Source: Sinotaia quadrata
Taxonomy: Eukaryota; Mollusca; Gastropoda; Architaenioglossa; Viviparidae
NCBI GenBank assembly: GCA_028829895.1
Contig: CM054183.1
Span: 22,550,975 to 22,614,974 of the forward strand
Length of the DNA stretch: 64,000 nt
Direction: 5' to 3'
Below the pieces are notes generated by a model, which ran no database searches, was not told where the DNA came from, and saw nothing but the letters and a program-made list of their open reading frames with translations. The translations under genes were made by a program, and so were the position numbers. Within the stretch, counting starts at the first letter, position 1, and the number at the start of each line of letters is the position of its first letter. Of this stretch, positions 45,676 to 58,146 are shown piece by piece.

Positions 45676-46269
45676 CTTATTTATTTAGCGCGTCTGGCTA
45701 CAATAAATATCTCTCGTGATTGTGTATCTAACCGTAGGCGATAAAACTCCGCTTTTATCCCACAATAACTTTTAGGCTACGACCTTACAAAAATTATTGA
45801 ATTTATTCAGAACACCTTCCGAAATAAATTACGCGTTGGTTACACGTTCACCTGCTTGGCTACAATCTGTTGTCTCCAAGGCTTTCGTAATGTCACGGCT
45901 CCGACCATACAACATTACACATTATACTTAGCACCCTAAATATAATAGTCCGAAGTCTGTTACTACCGATAACTCTCCTAGCTGGCGGTATAACACGTCG
46001 ACTTCTCACAATGAAATATCCAGTAACACAATACTAAATAAATCATCAATAGCTAACATGACATATTTAACTACGCTTAAATATATCAACATTAACTAAC
46101 ATGCACGCTACTCTGCAAAAGAATACATGCACATGTCACAACAAAAGCAAGATAAATATTTCAACAATCCTGAATCAATAGAATATTGGCAATTCTCCGT
46201 TCGTTCGTTCGTTTCTAGGTTTATGATACGCCCTATGTATAAAAAATGTTACAATTTGATACATATCAA
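45676..46269 (-). other. Leader between primer site and orphan gene, unit 2
   Basis: Second copy of the non-coding leader. This unit's transcript would start in the rightmost LTR. Confidence 0.6.
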
Positions 46270-46287
46270 TCCCATGACGAGGCACCA
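46270..46287 (-). other. tRNA-Met-type primer binding site, unit 2
   Basis: Same 18-nt site two bases inside the right-hand LTR. Confidence 0.7.
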
Positions 46288-46289
46288 CT

Positions 46290-47961
46290 TGTTACGTTTC
46301 CAGTATTTATTTAAAGACCCTGCTTAGGAAATTATAGAACTTTAATTTACTATTTAAATTAATTCCCTTTCGTTTAACCTAAACAGACTGGTTGCTCAAA
46401 TCATCATTCGACTAAATTAAAAATGCATCTTTGTAGTCTAGATCACAGATTTACGAAACTGATAATTTGCGTACTTTAGCTAGATTGGAAATCGTTAAAA
46501 ACTCTCTTAGATTCATATGCATTCATTACGTCATTCGTTTTGCTCAGACAGCCCCCATCCAATCCACGTCTTTTGGTCTATATGCATACAAATTTACTAC
46601 AAAAAGAGGTTCTTAACAAAATGAAATAAGATTTAATAAGTTTAACAATTAACAGCAACGATTAATTACAACACGACGTCTTAATTCTACACAGCGTTGT
46701 TCTCTCATTTTACCGTCTCTGTTAAAAGTCTTAACGAGAATTCTCTTGTCTTTTATTGCCAAATAGTCACTTGATTCTGGACCCTAGTAGATATACTTAA
46801 CTACACTCTTGGTCGCATGTGGGGTTCAACTGGTTAGAACTGGTCCACATCCTTTGGCTCATCGTCAGTACCGCATAGCATAACAGTCAATGTCCACTCA
46901 ATTACTGCATCGCTAATGTACTTGCGACGATCGTTAACCGTAGTTAACACGATGTACTTTTACGTATGGGTCATGAAGACGCCCGAGTCGGTGTACGACT
47001 CAAGAAGTACGAAGGTAGAGAGGAATAACATAAGAAGAACCCGGCTGAAACAAAGGATTTGGGCTCTGTAACTATTTGCGTCTATATTCGCAAAACCCAA
47101 GCACATGTTTCTTTGTTTAAGGTTCTGAATTTAGAATCTTTGACTATCGTGTCGTTTACAATTCAAATATAGTTATATTTAAATATACATTGTGGTTCAC
47201 GTGTGTGTTACATATAACGTTACACGAACGTATGAATTCTCAAATATTTACAGCATTAAAAATTGGAATTCACACAAAGGATTAATTCAAAATGAAGCAT
47301 GAATGCTTTCCAATTTTACACGAAAAATTATATGCAAGAACAATTTGAATTACAAAGAAGAATTCACCACGTGCACAGACATACTGGCGGCACTAGTGAA
47401 TTTAAGATTTATATAAATTAAAGATAAGAAAAAGTTACAATAATTTATATACAATAACTTTTAGATTTGTCCCTTTACATCGAAACACGTGCTTTGGCTA
47501 AATTAGCGCTAAGCTGCACAAAATACATACATCAATTCAATCACAAAATACAATCAATAAATGCAATAGATACTGTAAGAAGTAGACGTGTTATTGTTAC
47601 CTCTTAAAAGTAGATTTTACTGCTCTAGCGCGGGTTCATCTTCGACTCTGGTATGGCGGCGGGACGGAGCTAATGTTAAAGCTGCCTTGTGTGTCTGCCG
47701 GTCTGTGAGTGAGTGTGTGTTTTGGCGCCTTATGATTATTTTTATGAAACTGCATTGAACGCATCACGTGACCGTTCACGTGGTATGTTGTTGATCTCGA
47801 AGGTGCTGGACACTGGCCTAAAGTTATGCAACAATCTGACCTTGCTAGCGATACTGATGTATCACGGGTGAATTTCAACAAAGGTCCGTTCAAAAATTTA
47901 ATTTTGAAACGCGCAATTGGGTCACGAGGCCATGACACAGAATTTGTCACACATCGTCACA
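46290..47961 (-). repeat. LTR copy 3 (outer 5' LTR in element orientation)
   Basis: Third 1672-bp repeat. It ends at CGTCACA on the plus strand and is followed immediately by ATAAC and the satellite, giving a clean outer junction. Confidence 0.9.
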
Positions 47962-48100
47962 ATAACACAACACAATATAACTCAACACAATACAACACAA
48001 CACAATATAACACAACACAGCACAACACAATATAACACAACGCAACATAATATAACACAAAACACAATATAACTCAACACAACACAACACAATATAACGC
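47962..48100. repeat. ACACAATATAAC simple satellite, right block
   Basis: Same word set as the left block (ATAACACAACACAATATAAC), so the retroelement array splits one satellite. Confidence 0.93.
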
Positions 48101-48640
48101 TGCAAAAGAAGTAACCATTAGAGAGGGAAAAAGAAGAAGACACTTCAATGTAAAATCTGAAAGTGAGAAGGTAGAAAAATGTTTAACTATATAATTTTAT
48201 AGAACATTAAGCAGAAAAGAAATATCTCTCACAACTTAGAACAATAGTTTAAAATTACAACAATAAGTGAATGAACAGTATTTGCTCTTACCTCGTGATG
48301 CAGTACAATAACGGTGTACAAAATGGCTGGCGGGTTAGATCTCTTTACACGTCCTTGCAGAAAGTAGGCAACATTCTTCTAGTCAAACCGGGTAAATGAA
48401 ATATCTAATTTCAACAACAACCAAAAGAAAGAAAGGAAGAAAGATAGAAATGGGTCATATCGAATAACTATTAGCTTGATACACAACCTCCCAGCAGGCC
48501 AAAGGCAAAGAAATATTAAGCTTCTTCAAATCAGTTATTAGAACAGTCAGACGAGTCTACTTATTGAAAATTCTTTGAGAAAGGAGAGACAAATTAGGAA
48601 GACTTCAAAGATGCCGTCGACATGCTCTTTTTCTTTCTTT
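48101..48640. other. Intergenic sequence
   Basis: No supported gene. An AAAATGGCTGGCGGG word at 48331-48345 is weakly promoter-like. Confidence 0.4.
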
Positions 48641-48644
48641 CTCA

Positions 48645-48648
48645 AACA

Positions 48649-48716
<68 letters not shown>

Positions 48717-48748
48717 CACACACGCACACACACACACACACACACATG
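48645..48748. repeat. (GCAC)n / (CA)n microsatellite
   Basis: About fourteen CACG tetranucleotides pass into CA dinucleotides. Open frames of His-Ala-Arg-Thr or Cys-Val-Arg repeats over it are artefacts. Confidence 0.95.
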
Positions 48749-49762
48749 CAACCGAGACGCACGCGTTTATACCAACCGTATGCAGTATTGAAGGCATTAT
48801 ATCACAATGTGTGTAAATAATTTCAATGCCATTATCTGTGTTAATTTTTTTAATCTTAGCACCAGCATTGACTAAGAAGAAAAATGACGTCACAAAAATA
48901 CTAATTTTAAATAAATCTACCCATTGCCATCATCTCGCTTAGATCAAGGTCATTTCACAACTTCAAGATATGGCACTATTTTTTTATTTTTTGTTTTGTG
49001 CTCACCGAACTAATTTATCTTATCATGTTTTTTGGTGTTGTTTTAAAGATAATTTTTTTTTGTGCACGTGTGACAATTTTTTTAAATGTCAGCTCAGGCC
49101 AATCTGCTTACAGATTTTGATTAAAGAGTTAGCTCAGTATCTGATTGTGATGTAGGTCGATCTCACAGGTGGATGCACTAACACCTACAGGGTATTTCTA
49201 AGATAAGGGATGTTGATGCTGAAGAATCGTTGCGATAGAAAATAAACAAAGTGATGGGGGGGAGGGGATTGGGTGAATGAGTGAATGAACTAGTGAACTG
49301 TTTAAAGTTCCTGCATGGCCTTCGGCTTTCAATCTCGCTCCCCGACCCTCACCCCTATTCCCATCCGTGCTCCCGCTTTCTTCCAGAACTACGGCACTTC
49401 GTGTATCACAACTTACAAGCTGACAAGACCCAAGCACTCTACCCAGACCCCAGCGTGCGTGACAATACCAGTTTCACTTGTCTCGCACTGGTGACCTTTG
49501 ACAGATAGAAGGGATACGGAGTTTTACTAGCGAAAGTCTTTGCCTTTAATTTCTCGTTCCATTCTAGAAAAAGTATATCTTTATGTTTGTCACGCTTCTT
49601 GCAAACAACCTTTATTTTTCATTCTGTGAGCACATATCTATTTATGTTTGTAATACCCCACCCCACCCAAACTCCACCCCACCAAGCAAACAGGAAAGCA
49701 TGAGAATTGTGCTTTTCCCCCTAATATGTCAGTGAGAACACAGTAGAATTTTTTTAAATGTT
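48749..49762. other. Intergenic sequence
   Basis: No supported gene. C-rich patches at 49340-49370 and 49650-49685. Confidence 0.4.
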
Positions 49763-49890
<128 letters not shown>

Positions 49891-49954
49891 TCGTTGTGCA
49901 CAAGTGAGTGACAGTAAAAAATTTATATCACGAGTACAGGCCGTGTTTGTCAAA

Positions 49955-50180
49955 TCTGTTGTAACTGAGTCGCATTGTAATTTTGTTCGGTATCACATCT
50001 TACCAAATATGTTGTAAGTTTAACTGAGTCAAATTGTAATTTTATTAGGATTCACATCTTGCCAAATATGTTGTAAGTTTAACTGACTTACATTGTAATT
50101 TTATTAGGTATCACATCTTGCCAAATATGTTGTATGTTTAACTGAGTTACATTGTAATTTTATTAGGTATCACTTCTTGT
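49955..50180. repeat. 59-bp minisatellite
   Basis: TCACATCTTGCCAAATATGTTGTA.GTTTAACTGA recurs. CACATCT starts at 49994, 50053 and 50112, with a partial unit at about 50171. The internal GAGTCACATTG block is shared. Confidence 0.9.
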
Positions 50181-51393
50181 TTAAGTGTGGCAGAGTCACA
50201 CTGAAATTGTTGTTATATATGACATAGCTAATTTTATTAAAATTTACTATGGGAAAGCATTCAATATATTTAATTTGATTATTAAGAAAATGTTGCGTTC
50301 TGATTCCAAATGATGATTAGACTTGAATTATGACAGCATTTTGCAGATCACACATTGACGATAATATTAATGCTGGTTTCTTGCTGCCCGATCCTGTGCA
50401 GGTAAGGAAATAGATCCAGGATTGTGCAAGTCTGTATTGTCAGAACATGTTTAATTGTTTTAGGTCAGCTTCCTTTAGATATCTCTGTAGGTCATTCTAA
50501 ATTTTTCTTTTAAAAACAGCTCTGACACCAGGTTTGGCGTATTTCTATTTTTAGATGTTGCATTGCACAAAGAGCGACTAAAAAATTCCTGTTTCCGATT
50601 TGTAATTGCCCAAGGGATTTTTGTTTGTTATAGAGAAGCGTCTAGAACGTTGGATCATAGTTCTCGTTCCATTTGATAGAATAGATGCTGTGTCTACCAT
50701 CTTGGGCTAGAGAGCGGTTTGGATTATGTTTTGGTTGTTGTTTAAATACAGTCAGTTGATCGAGAGGCAATTGTCTTACTTTCTGCATAACCTCTTACCC
50801 CACAGAGAAATGAGAGTGAATTAGAGTAATTGTTAAATAAACGTTGCAGATGGGGAATCATTCATTTTTTCATGTTTTGTTTGCTACTTGTTCAGTTTGT
50901 CAACCACATATATCGCTAAAAAAATTAATTAATTAATTTATTTATTCTATCTATCTATCCATCCGTTCGTCTGTCTGCCTGTCTATCTATCTATCTATCT
51001 ATCTATCCTACATTAATAAGAGTATTAAAAATTAAAATATTCAGAAGGACACACGAACTAACCTGACGACTTTACATTTTATCATGCCATCGACAGTGTC
51101 AAAAGCGGACCAAGTCGCCTTCCTTAGTTGAAAGTAGTTGTGAAATGCTCGTACGTCATTTACGTCATTACGCCTGATTTACTGCTGTTCCCCTGGTTTG
51201 TTACCTCATACTCACTTGGGTCGCGGGCATCGACACGTCATCTTGTTCTGTTTGACTTGAGCAGGCACTTTCAGTGATGCTAATAAGTCACGTGACACTA
51301 CCTGTGCATGTTTAAGAGACTGATATAATGGAGGTTTGACACCTTCACTGCTGTGAGTCAAATTTGTTTCCTGAATTTTTTTAGGACAAAGTT
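50181..51393. other. Intergenic sequence
   Basis: No supported gene. A short CTAT/CTGT run lies at 50944-51006. Confidence 0.4.
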
Positions 51394-51533
<140 letters not shown>

Positions 51534-52229
51534 AGCTAGCTTGCTATCCATTTATCTGTTTTCCTGTCTATCTGTTCGTAAGCAGGCGCTTGGCTGATTA
51601 AGTTCTTTCAAATTGAGAACTATAAATAATAATTATTATCGTTGTATTAATTTTCAGTCTCCTGCAGGCGAGCTACCCTTGTTCAGGCGATATTAAAAAA
51701 AAAGTATGGAAATTCATAAAATTTATATAATCTTTTTTTTATAAAAAAAAACAACAACTATATTTTATTTCTTTCTCTCTATATTGTTCAGCTTAGTTTA
51801 AGAAAAAGTAACGGATCTTTAATATCGCGAACCGCAGTGCAAAGAAATTAATTAAAAACGTAGTCCATAATATTCTCAAACACTCATAGCTCAATCATTG
51901 ATCTAATGGAATACGCATTATTTTAGCTGCTAATTTAAAAAATAAAATACTTACATTTTAAAATAAATATCAAGGCAAAGATTATTTGGTAGTACAAGTG
52001 CACTGTCTAAATTTGTAATTATAGTTCCATCTGAAAGTTTTCTTTCTTATGGCCCTGATCTCATTACAATAATATTGACACAGAGACCATATGTCCGAAG
52101 TTGACAACAAACATATATGTAAGTTTGGCTTCAGAATTTTACATAATTATTAATGAGCCATTCAATTTTACTCATTGGATCAATATAATGAAACAATAAT
52201 AATAAAAAAAGGAAAAGGGATATAAATAA
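51534..52229. other. Intergenic sequence
   Basis: AT-rich, nothing recognised before the LINE fragment begins. Confidence 0.4.
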
Positions 52230-53650
52230 CTGGGGATACTACAACATCAAGAAAATATGCAGAGAGACGTGAAGTCCAAAGTTAAGAGAGAGTATGAAAA
52301 ATGGGTTAGTCAAGTCCTGAAGTCCAAGCTAAATGGGGCGAACAAAATACAAGCCCTTAACGCATACGCAATACCTGTAGTAAGCTAAACTGGAGTTATC
52401 ATAGATTGGACAACAAATGAAATAAATGAACTTGACAGAAAAATAAGAAAAAAACAACTGTTCACACATAAAGCCTTACACCCCAAAGCTGACGTAGACA
52501 GGCTCTATGTCTCTCGAAAAATGGAGGCCGAGGTCTCAAGAAAATCAAACATGTCACTGAAGAAGAAGTCATTAGACTTGTAGTTAAAGAAGGGGAGATA
52601 ATAACCCCCGGTCCTGGTTTGCTTATCATTATATTAAGTTGAGTATTTATCCTCTTAAATTTTTGCAACAGGCAAGTCTGGAATAGCAAAAAAAGACGAT
52701 CCACAGATAGAGGCAGTAGAGATGAGTGGACTCCAGACACCCCCAGACACAGACAAAAAAACATGAAAGAAAACAACGAAGCAAGCACTAGCACAAACCT
52801 AGAGCCCCAAACCTCTCCATGGCCAGTATGTACGACAAGCCGATGAAATATCAACAAAACAGTCAACGTACAAATGGTTGAAAGAGGCAGGATTGAAAGC
52901 GGAAACAGAAGCACTCATAACAGCTGCACAAGATCAAGCACTAAACACGAAATCACACAACGAAAAATCATGAAAATCTCAAAGAATTCCAAATGTATAC
53001 TCAGCAATTCCATGGATGAAACAACAGAGCACATACTATCTGGATGTCAGGTTCTGGCAGGAACAGAATACACCAAAAGACACAACGAAGTGGCAAAACA
53101 CATACACAGAAATATGTGTGAGAACTATGGCATAAAACCCCCAGAAAGAGCATAAATACACCAACTAGATGTAGTCACCGAAACAGAAGAAGTCAAAATA
53201 CTGTGGGACTTTGAGATAAGAACAGATCGAGAGATTCCTGCACGAAGACCAGACATTGTAGTTCTCAATAAGTGCATCAGAACAGCAACAATAATTGATG
53301 TCGCTGTTCCAAGTGATGGAAACATAAAAACAAAAGAAAAACAAAAAATAAAAAATACCAAGAGTTCAGATAAGAAATTTAGAGACTGTAGAATGTAAAA
53401 GCAGATGTGATACCTGTAGTGATAGTAGCCTTGGGGAACATAACAACTGAGTTGGAAGGTTATCTGAATAAACTCCCTGGAAACCACAGACTCTCCACTA
53501 CTCAAAGCAGCGCTCCTCGGAAGTGCCCACATCCTCCGTAAAACCTTGGATCTCCCAGAATCTTTGTAAGATTCCGAGACCTTGGATGACAACCGACAGT
53601 CAAACAGAAGTCGTGGAAAGAGGCATAAAATAATAATAATAATAATAAAA
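52230..53650 (+). pseudogene. 3' fragment of an R2-superfamily (RLE-type) LINE
   Basis: 5'-truncated remnant of a non-LTR retrotransposon with a C-terminal restriction-like endonuclease. Starts at LGILQHQENM, then LKSKLNGANKIQALNAYAIPVV, a TAA stop where an aromatic residue is expected, and DWTTNEINELDRKIRK ... HPKADVDRLYVSRK. The next frame gives NGGRGLKKIKHV. Further on come WLKEAGLKAETEALI, the zinc-finger-like region KCILSNSMDETTEHILSGC with RHNEVAKH, and the endonuclease segment RPDIVVL ... TIIDVAVPSD, with its PD...D catalytic pattern. It ends KADVIPVVIVALG and LLGSAHILRKTL in shifted frames. An AAT-repeat tail (about 53630-53650) closes it. Several stops and frameshifts make it dead. 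A segment near 52600-52680 looks inserted or decayed. Confidence 0.85.
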
Positions 53651-54380
53651 TAACAGAATATAAATGAATGAATGAATGTTATCTAACACTGCATTCTGCT
53701 TTGAGAAATAACACTTCAATTTGGCAGTTGCCTTCCTTGAGTCAAGATGCATTTCTTCATGTGCAATGACACTAGACAAATCAGGCCCTTCGAAATGACA
53801 ACTTTGACAACTATGGCTTTGGTAAGATTCTCTTTATCTCTCTCTGGCACTCAGTATAGTGATAAAGAAAGATCATTATTAGCTGTTATGCCTGGTGCCA
53901 CACACCCTTCCCAAACCTTCAGTCATGCGCTGTGAAGCCCTCACAGACATGCTTACAGAGATCAGCAGCTGCAAAATGCCATCTAAAAACTTGAAGGGTA
54001 GCTAAAGGAGGTTTTCATATTTTTGCTCTGTACACTCGCACATGACAAATCAACGAACATTGATTAAACGATATTAATTTTAAAGAAAATAAATATAAAC
54101 TTAGTATGAAATAGAGTAAGTTACGATTATTTGTCGATCTCTGCCTACGTCATCCACATAACGGATTCCTTTGTTAATCTAATAATGAGATTTCATCCGA
54201 CTGGAGAATTTATGGTGGAATGTAATTTTGATTACTTCTAATTTATTGTTCAAACTGGTGAGCGTTCATAAATCTAATGTGAGCTTTTGAGAGAGAAATA
54301 TAGATGGGGACAAAAGTGAATGATTGGAAAATGTTTCCGAATTACTTTTGAGCTTAAATCATTAATAGCATGTTAGAGCC
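53651..54380. other. Intergenic sequence
   Basis: No supported gene or repeat beyond a short GAATGAAT run at 53664-53678. Confidence 0.4.
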
Positions 54381-54620
54381 GTACGTCTGTCCTAAATGTT
54401 TAAGTGTTCTGTACGTCTGTCCTAAATGTTTAAGTGTTCTGTACGTCTATCCTAAATGTTTAAGTGTTCTGTAAGTCTGTCCTAAATGTTTAAGTGTTCT
54501 GTACGTCTGTCCTAAATGTTTAAGTGTTCTGTACGTCTGTCCTAAATGTTTAAGTGTTCTGTACGTCTATCCTAAATGTTTAAGTGTTCTGTAAGTCTGT
54601 CCTAAATGTTTAAGTGTTCT
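54381..54620. repeat. 30-bp minisatellite with 120-bp higher-order unit
   Basis: Eight units of exactly 30 bp, GTACGTCTGTCCTAAATG then TTTAAGTGTTCT. Variants run A A B C A A B C, where B has GTCTAT and C has GTAAGTC. Thus a 120-bp four-unit block is itself duplicated. Confidence 0.97.
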
Positions 54621-56479
54621 GGAAGACTGATGAACGAACATTAGTATGAATTCGCATGTCTACAATTGAGCATTGAGCTGTATTATACCATGGAAACTAC
54701 TTTCGACAAGAAAAACTAACTCAGTTCAGTGGTCTCAAAAGAAAGCAGGCCAAAAAATTTATAAACAACGGACAAAGCAAAATAATAAAACCCAAACCAC
54801 GGCCAAAGAAATCTGTTAAAAGAAAACTTTCCAGCCATGCAACAGGCAATATTGCAGATGTCCATTGCAGGCTAAAAATGACTGGCAGACGAATGTCTCG
54901 ATAAACTCTTTCAGTGGACTCTACACGAGGAACGTTCGCGGTTCTTATTTAATCTCACTTGTTAAAGAGAAGTCTTTGCTTTCGAGTCAAATTCCAAGAT
55001 TCCACTCTTACAATTCGATGTTACAAGACCACTAAATAAAAAGACTCACACATCCATACATTCCCTCACACACATACATTAAAAGACCCACACGCATGCA
55101 CACAAAACACTCACTCACTCACTCACTCACTCACTCACTCACACATACATATATATTTAAATACCAACACGCACACAAACCACACACACACACATATAAA
55201 TATTTAAATACCCACATGCATGCGCACTACCCCCCCCCCAAACACACAGCCTTAAAATACATACATGCATTTATGTCTGTAATGATATATATAAGAATTA
55301 TTAAAGTCCCTACACCTGCTCACACAAGCACATGTACGCAGTCATACACGTATGCTGTGTTTATTCGATCACAGTATAATTATGTCTGACTGAATGATGA
55401 ACACCATAACACTTAAATAATTATCCGCCAAGCAAAGGGTGATAATATTAGTTTCACGTCAATGATCATTAAAAACTCTTATAGTCACAAAATATCGCAC
55501 GCAGTTTATACAGACAGATTTACGAACTTCTTCAATGGAGAAACATACATGGAAAAAAATGACGAAACAATGGAAGTTCTAAATACACAACGTTAAAAGA
55601 AAAGATAATGCATTAATAATTTTCAAAATTTCAAGGTTGCATAACTTTAATCCATAAATAAGTGATTATCATACAGTAAGGATGAGATCATTTCACCAAT
55701 GAATTTTCACGACTCTGTGAAGTTTAAAATGATTTTTTCACAGCTAAATGAGCGACTGTTATGGTACTGTTATGCGTTTTTTAATTTACAGTCAGTTTAA
55801 TTTTTACATATGAAACGTGTGCGTGAACAAAATCAGTTTTCTTTATACGTAATTGTTATTTTTGTGATGAAATGTTATATTACCAATAGTAAAGTGTTTT
55901 ACTCCGTGAAATTAAACTTATACACAAGCGTATGATTTTTGAACACTTTTAATTAAATATAAGCAACTTGCTTTACTGTCAATTCCGCAGAAATTATCAA
56001 TGATCTAACGACAGGTCATAGTTCATGTTCTCTTTTACTCCGATTTTCTCAAGTTACTGACGTCACCACTATGTACTTCTTTTTATAACCATTGCCTTTC
56101 TCGGACAATCTATATAATTCAGTCAGTGACAGGTTATACGCTTTTTAAAAAAATAATAAAAAACTAATCGCTAAGTCATCTTAGTCTAAGACGTTCATAA
56201 TCCAAAAAGCGACAATGTATGGTCGCTTTAGGCAACTGTAAGCCATGATGACCATCCAGAAGGTAGGATTCAAAAGTTACTCATTTGCAATATCCATCAG
56301 TCATTGTCTGAATATTCTGCAAGACTACCCCGGACCCTTCCTGACTACGACAGCGATGCATTTCTTTATCTTAGAATTTAAAACGAAAATTATAGCTTTG
56401 TGGTAAAATCAGTGAACAACGGCATCTTTTAAACCCATCATTTTCTTATTAACATTTTTATTATTATTCAGAGAGCATT
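54621..56479. other. Intergenic sequence upstream of Hand
   Basis: No supported gene. Holds an ACTC microsatellite (about 55104-55141) and surrounding CA-rich patches to 55250. Confidence 0.45.
55104..55141. repeat. (ACTC)n microsatellite
   Basis: About nine CACT units followed by CA-rich simple sequence. Confidence 0.95.
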
Positions 56480-57000
56480 ATAGTCGACGCTAGGGACTTT
56501 CGGGAATTACCGGAGACCATTTCAGCACCATGTATCTCATTGTTTCTCTCTTGTTCATACCCCTTTCCATACCGTCTGTCATAAGCCAAATTTCCTGGCA
56601 GTAGAGGACATTCTGAGGAGATCTGCTCTCACACCACACTGGTGCTGCCCTCCTCGAAGCGAGTGTGAACCGAAAGCCAATCTCGCGAGAAATTCCCGTA
56701 AACGGCGCCAAAGCGCGTGCACTGAAAAAAGACGCGCGTGCGGCCGACTAGATTGTTTACAGCCTTGAGTGACAGATCGACAGCTGTAGGGCGTGGCCGA
56801 GCGGTCTGCAGGGAGGCGGAGACTGAGCCGTCTAACCTCAATTTGCTTGTCTGGCGACACTGTTCAGGATTGGTTAATTACCTGGCTCCAGTTCATGACG
56901 TCACGCGGCGGCAGTTGTTCTTTGGTGGAGGAATTGAGGGTGGGGGTAATGGAAGAAGACCAAAAGACAGTCTTTCCCCAGAATGAACGTCTGGCATAAC
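56480..57000 (+). promoter_or_regulatory. GC-rich putative Hand promoter region
   Basis: CpG-containing island in otherwise AT-rich DNA, 0.6-1.1 kb before the Hand start codon. It contains the palindrome TCTCGCGAGA (56681-56690), known as a promoter element often seen at bidirectional start sites, and a perfect CRE, TGACGTCA (56896-56903). Short open frames on both strands here look like composition effects. Assignment to Hand rests on proximity. Confidence 0.5.
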
Positions 57001-57579
57001 TGGCATAAACGTTCGCACGTGGACTGCGGTGCACGGTTTTGTCAGGATGTGGTTCTAAAGGTAATGGACATTCATACCAACCGCCTCCTCCTCCAGCTCT
57101 GGTAGTGGACTGAAAACTGGAGATACAGCTCACAAGATTAGATGCCGTATTTTTTTTCTCTTCTTCTAACTTTGAATGCAGACATTTCACACAGAATGGA
57201 AGCAGTGGTTATGCTGTAAGTAGAAGCGTTTTGACAATAGCACACCGATCAGAGATTCACTTTCCCTTATGGCTGAAGATCGACATCAAAATGCCATTGG
57301 AATTACAAATGAAAGAGCGCGTTTAGTTTGAAACAAGGACTGGTGGTACTTCTTGTTTTTATTTTTATTGTTTCTCAGTTAATGGGCTGTCCATTTTATA
57401 TAACTCTCCTCTGAAAAGACTTGTAAGGCAAACAATACCGCAAATTTGTTAAATTTAATTTCTAAAACCCTAACGATTACGTGTTATTGCAATTTTGTTT
57501 TCTTTTGTGTTTTTTAAAAAAAAAATTATTTACCATTTTAATATTTGCTTTATTTTATGAGCGGCTACTAACTTGAACA
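57001..57579 (+). other. Putative Hand 5' untranslated region
   Basis: Between the promoter-like island and the ATG, becoming AT-rich (T-rich run at 57490-57530) near the start codon. No upstream coding exon is needed, because exon 1 begins with the conserved Hand N-terminus. Confidence 0.45.
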
Positions 57580-58146
57580 ATGAGTTTAAGCGTTGGAGGT
57601 TATGCTCAAGGATATACTCACCCAGGGCCCATGACCCACCCTCACCACCCGACAGATTTCTACCACCACCAGTACCAACATCAGATACCTCGCTACACCG
57701 AACATCCAGACCATGCGGCCGCCGCTGCTGCCGCCGCTGCCGCCGGCTACTTCCCGAACTGGATGCTCGGACCCAACCAAGAACCCATTCCGGTGACCGT
57801 CGAAGGCGGGTACCCGATGGGTGCTCCGGGTGACTACACTTCTTATATCCAATACGAAAATGGCATTCCGGTGCGATGCATCAAGCGAAGGGTGACAGCG
57901 AACAAGAAGGAAAGGAGACGCACCCTTAGCATCAACAACGCCTTTGCACAGCTTCGTGGTTGTATTCCGAACGTTCCGTCCGACACGAAACTTTCCAAAA
58001 TCAAAACGCTGCGGTTAGCGACTTCCTACATTGCCTACCTGATGGACGTCCTCGCGAAGGACGATCCGGACCTTGCCGAAGGATTCAAAGCAGAGCTGTC
58101 GAAAAAGCCCAGCGCGGACAAAGAGGAGAAGAGGAAACGAGAGATG
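57580..58146 (+). CDS. Hand: Hand exon 1
   Basis: 189 codons holding the whole bHLH domain. The frame would read on into the intron for five codons (VSVVR) before a stop, but GTAAGC at 58147 is a good donor and the KRKREM ending matches the KRKKEL ending of exon 1 in other Hand genes. Confidence 0.95.

Larger units (their letters stand above)
34362..47961 (-). mobile_element. LTR retroelement array: LTR-internal-LTR-internal-LTR
   Basis: Three direct repeats of 1672 bp (34362-36033, 40326-41997, 46290-47961) separated by two 4292-bp internal regions. The period is exactly 5964 bp. On the minus strand each repeat begins TGTGACG and ends CGTAACA, the TG...CA ends of LTRs. Each internal region starts with a primer binding site two bases from the LTR and ends with a purine tract touching the next LTR. 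ATAAC flanks both outer ends (34357-34361 and 47962-47966), fitting a 5-bp target duplication, although the surrounding satellite is itself rich in ATAAC. No pol gene is present, so the element depends on another retroelement. The array probably arose by LTR-LTR recombination or by misassembly. Confidence 0.88.

Noticed and set aside
52462..53592. 150- and 155-codon minus-strand frames
   Set aside because: They are antisense to the LINE fragment, whose plus-strand reading carries the recognisable motifs.
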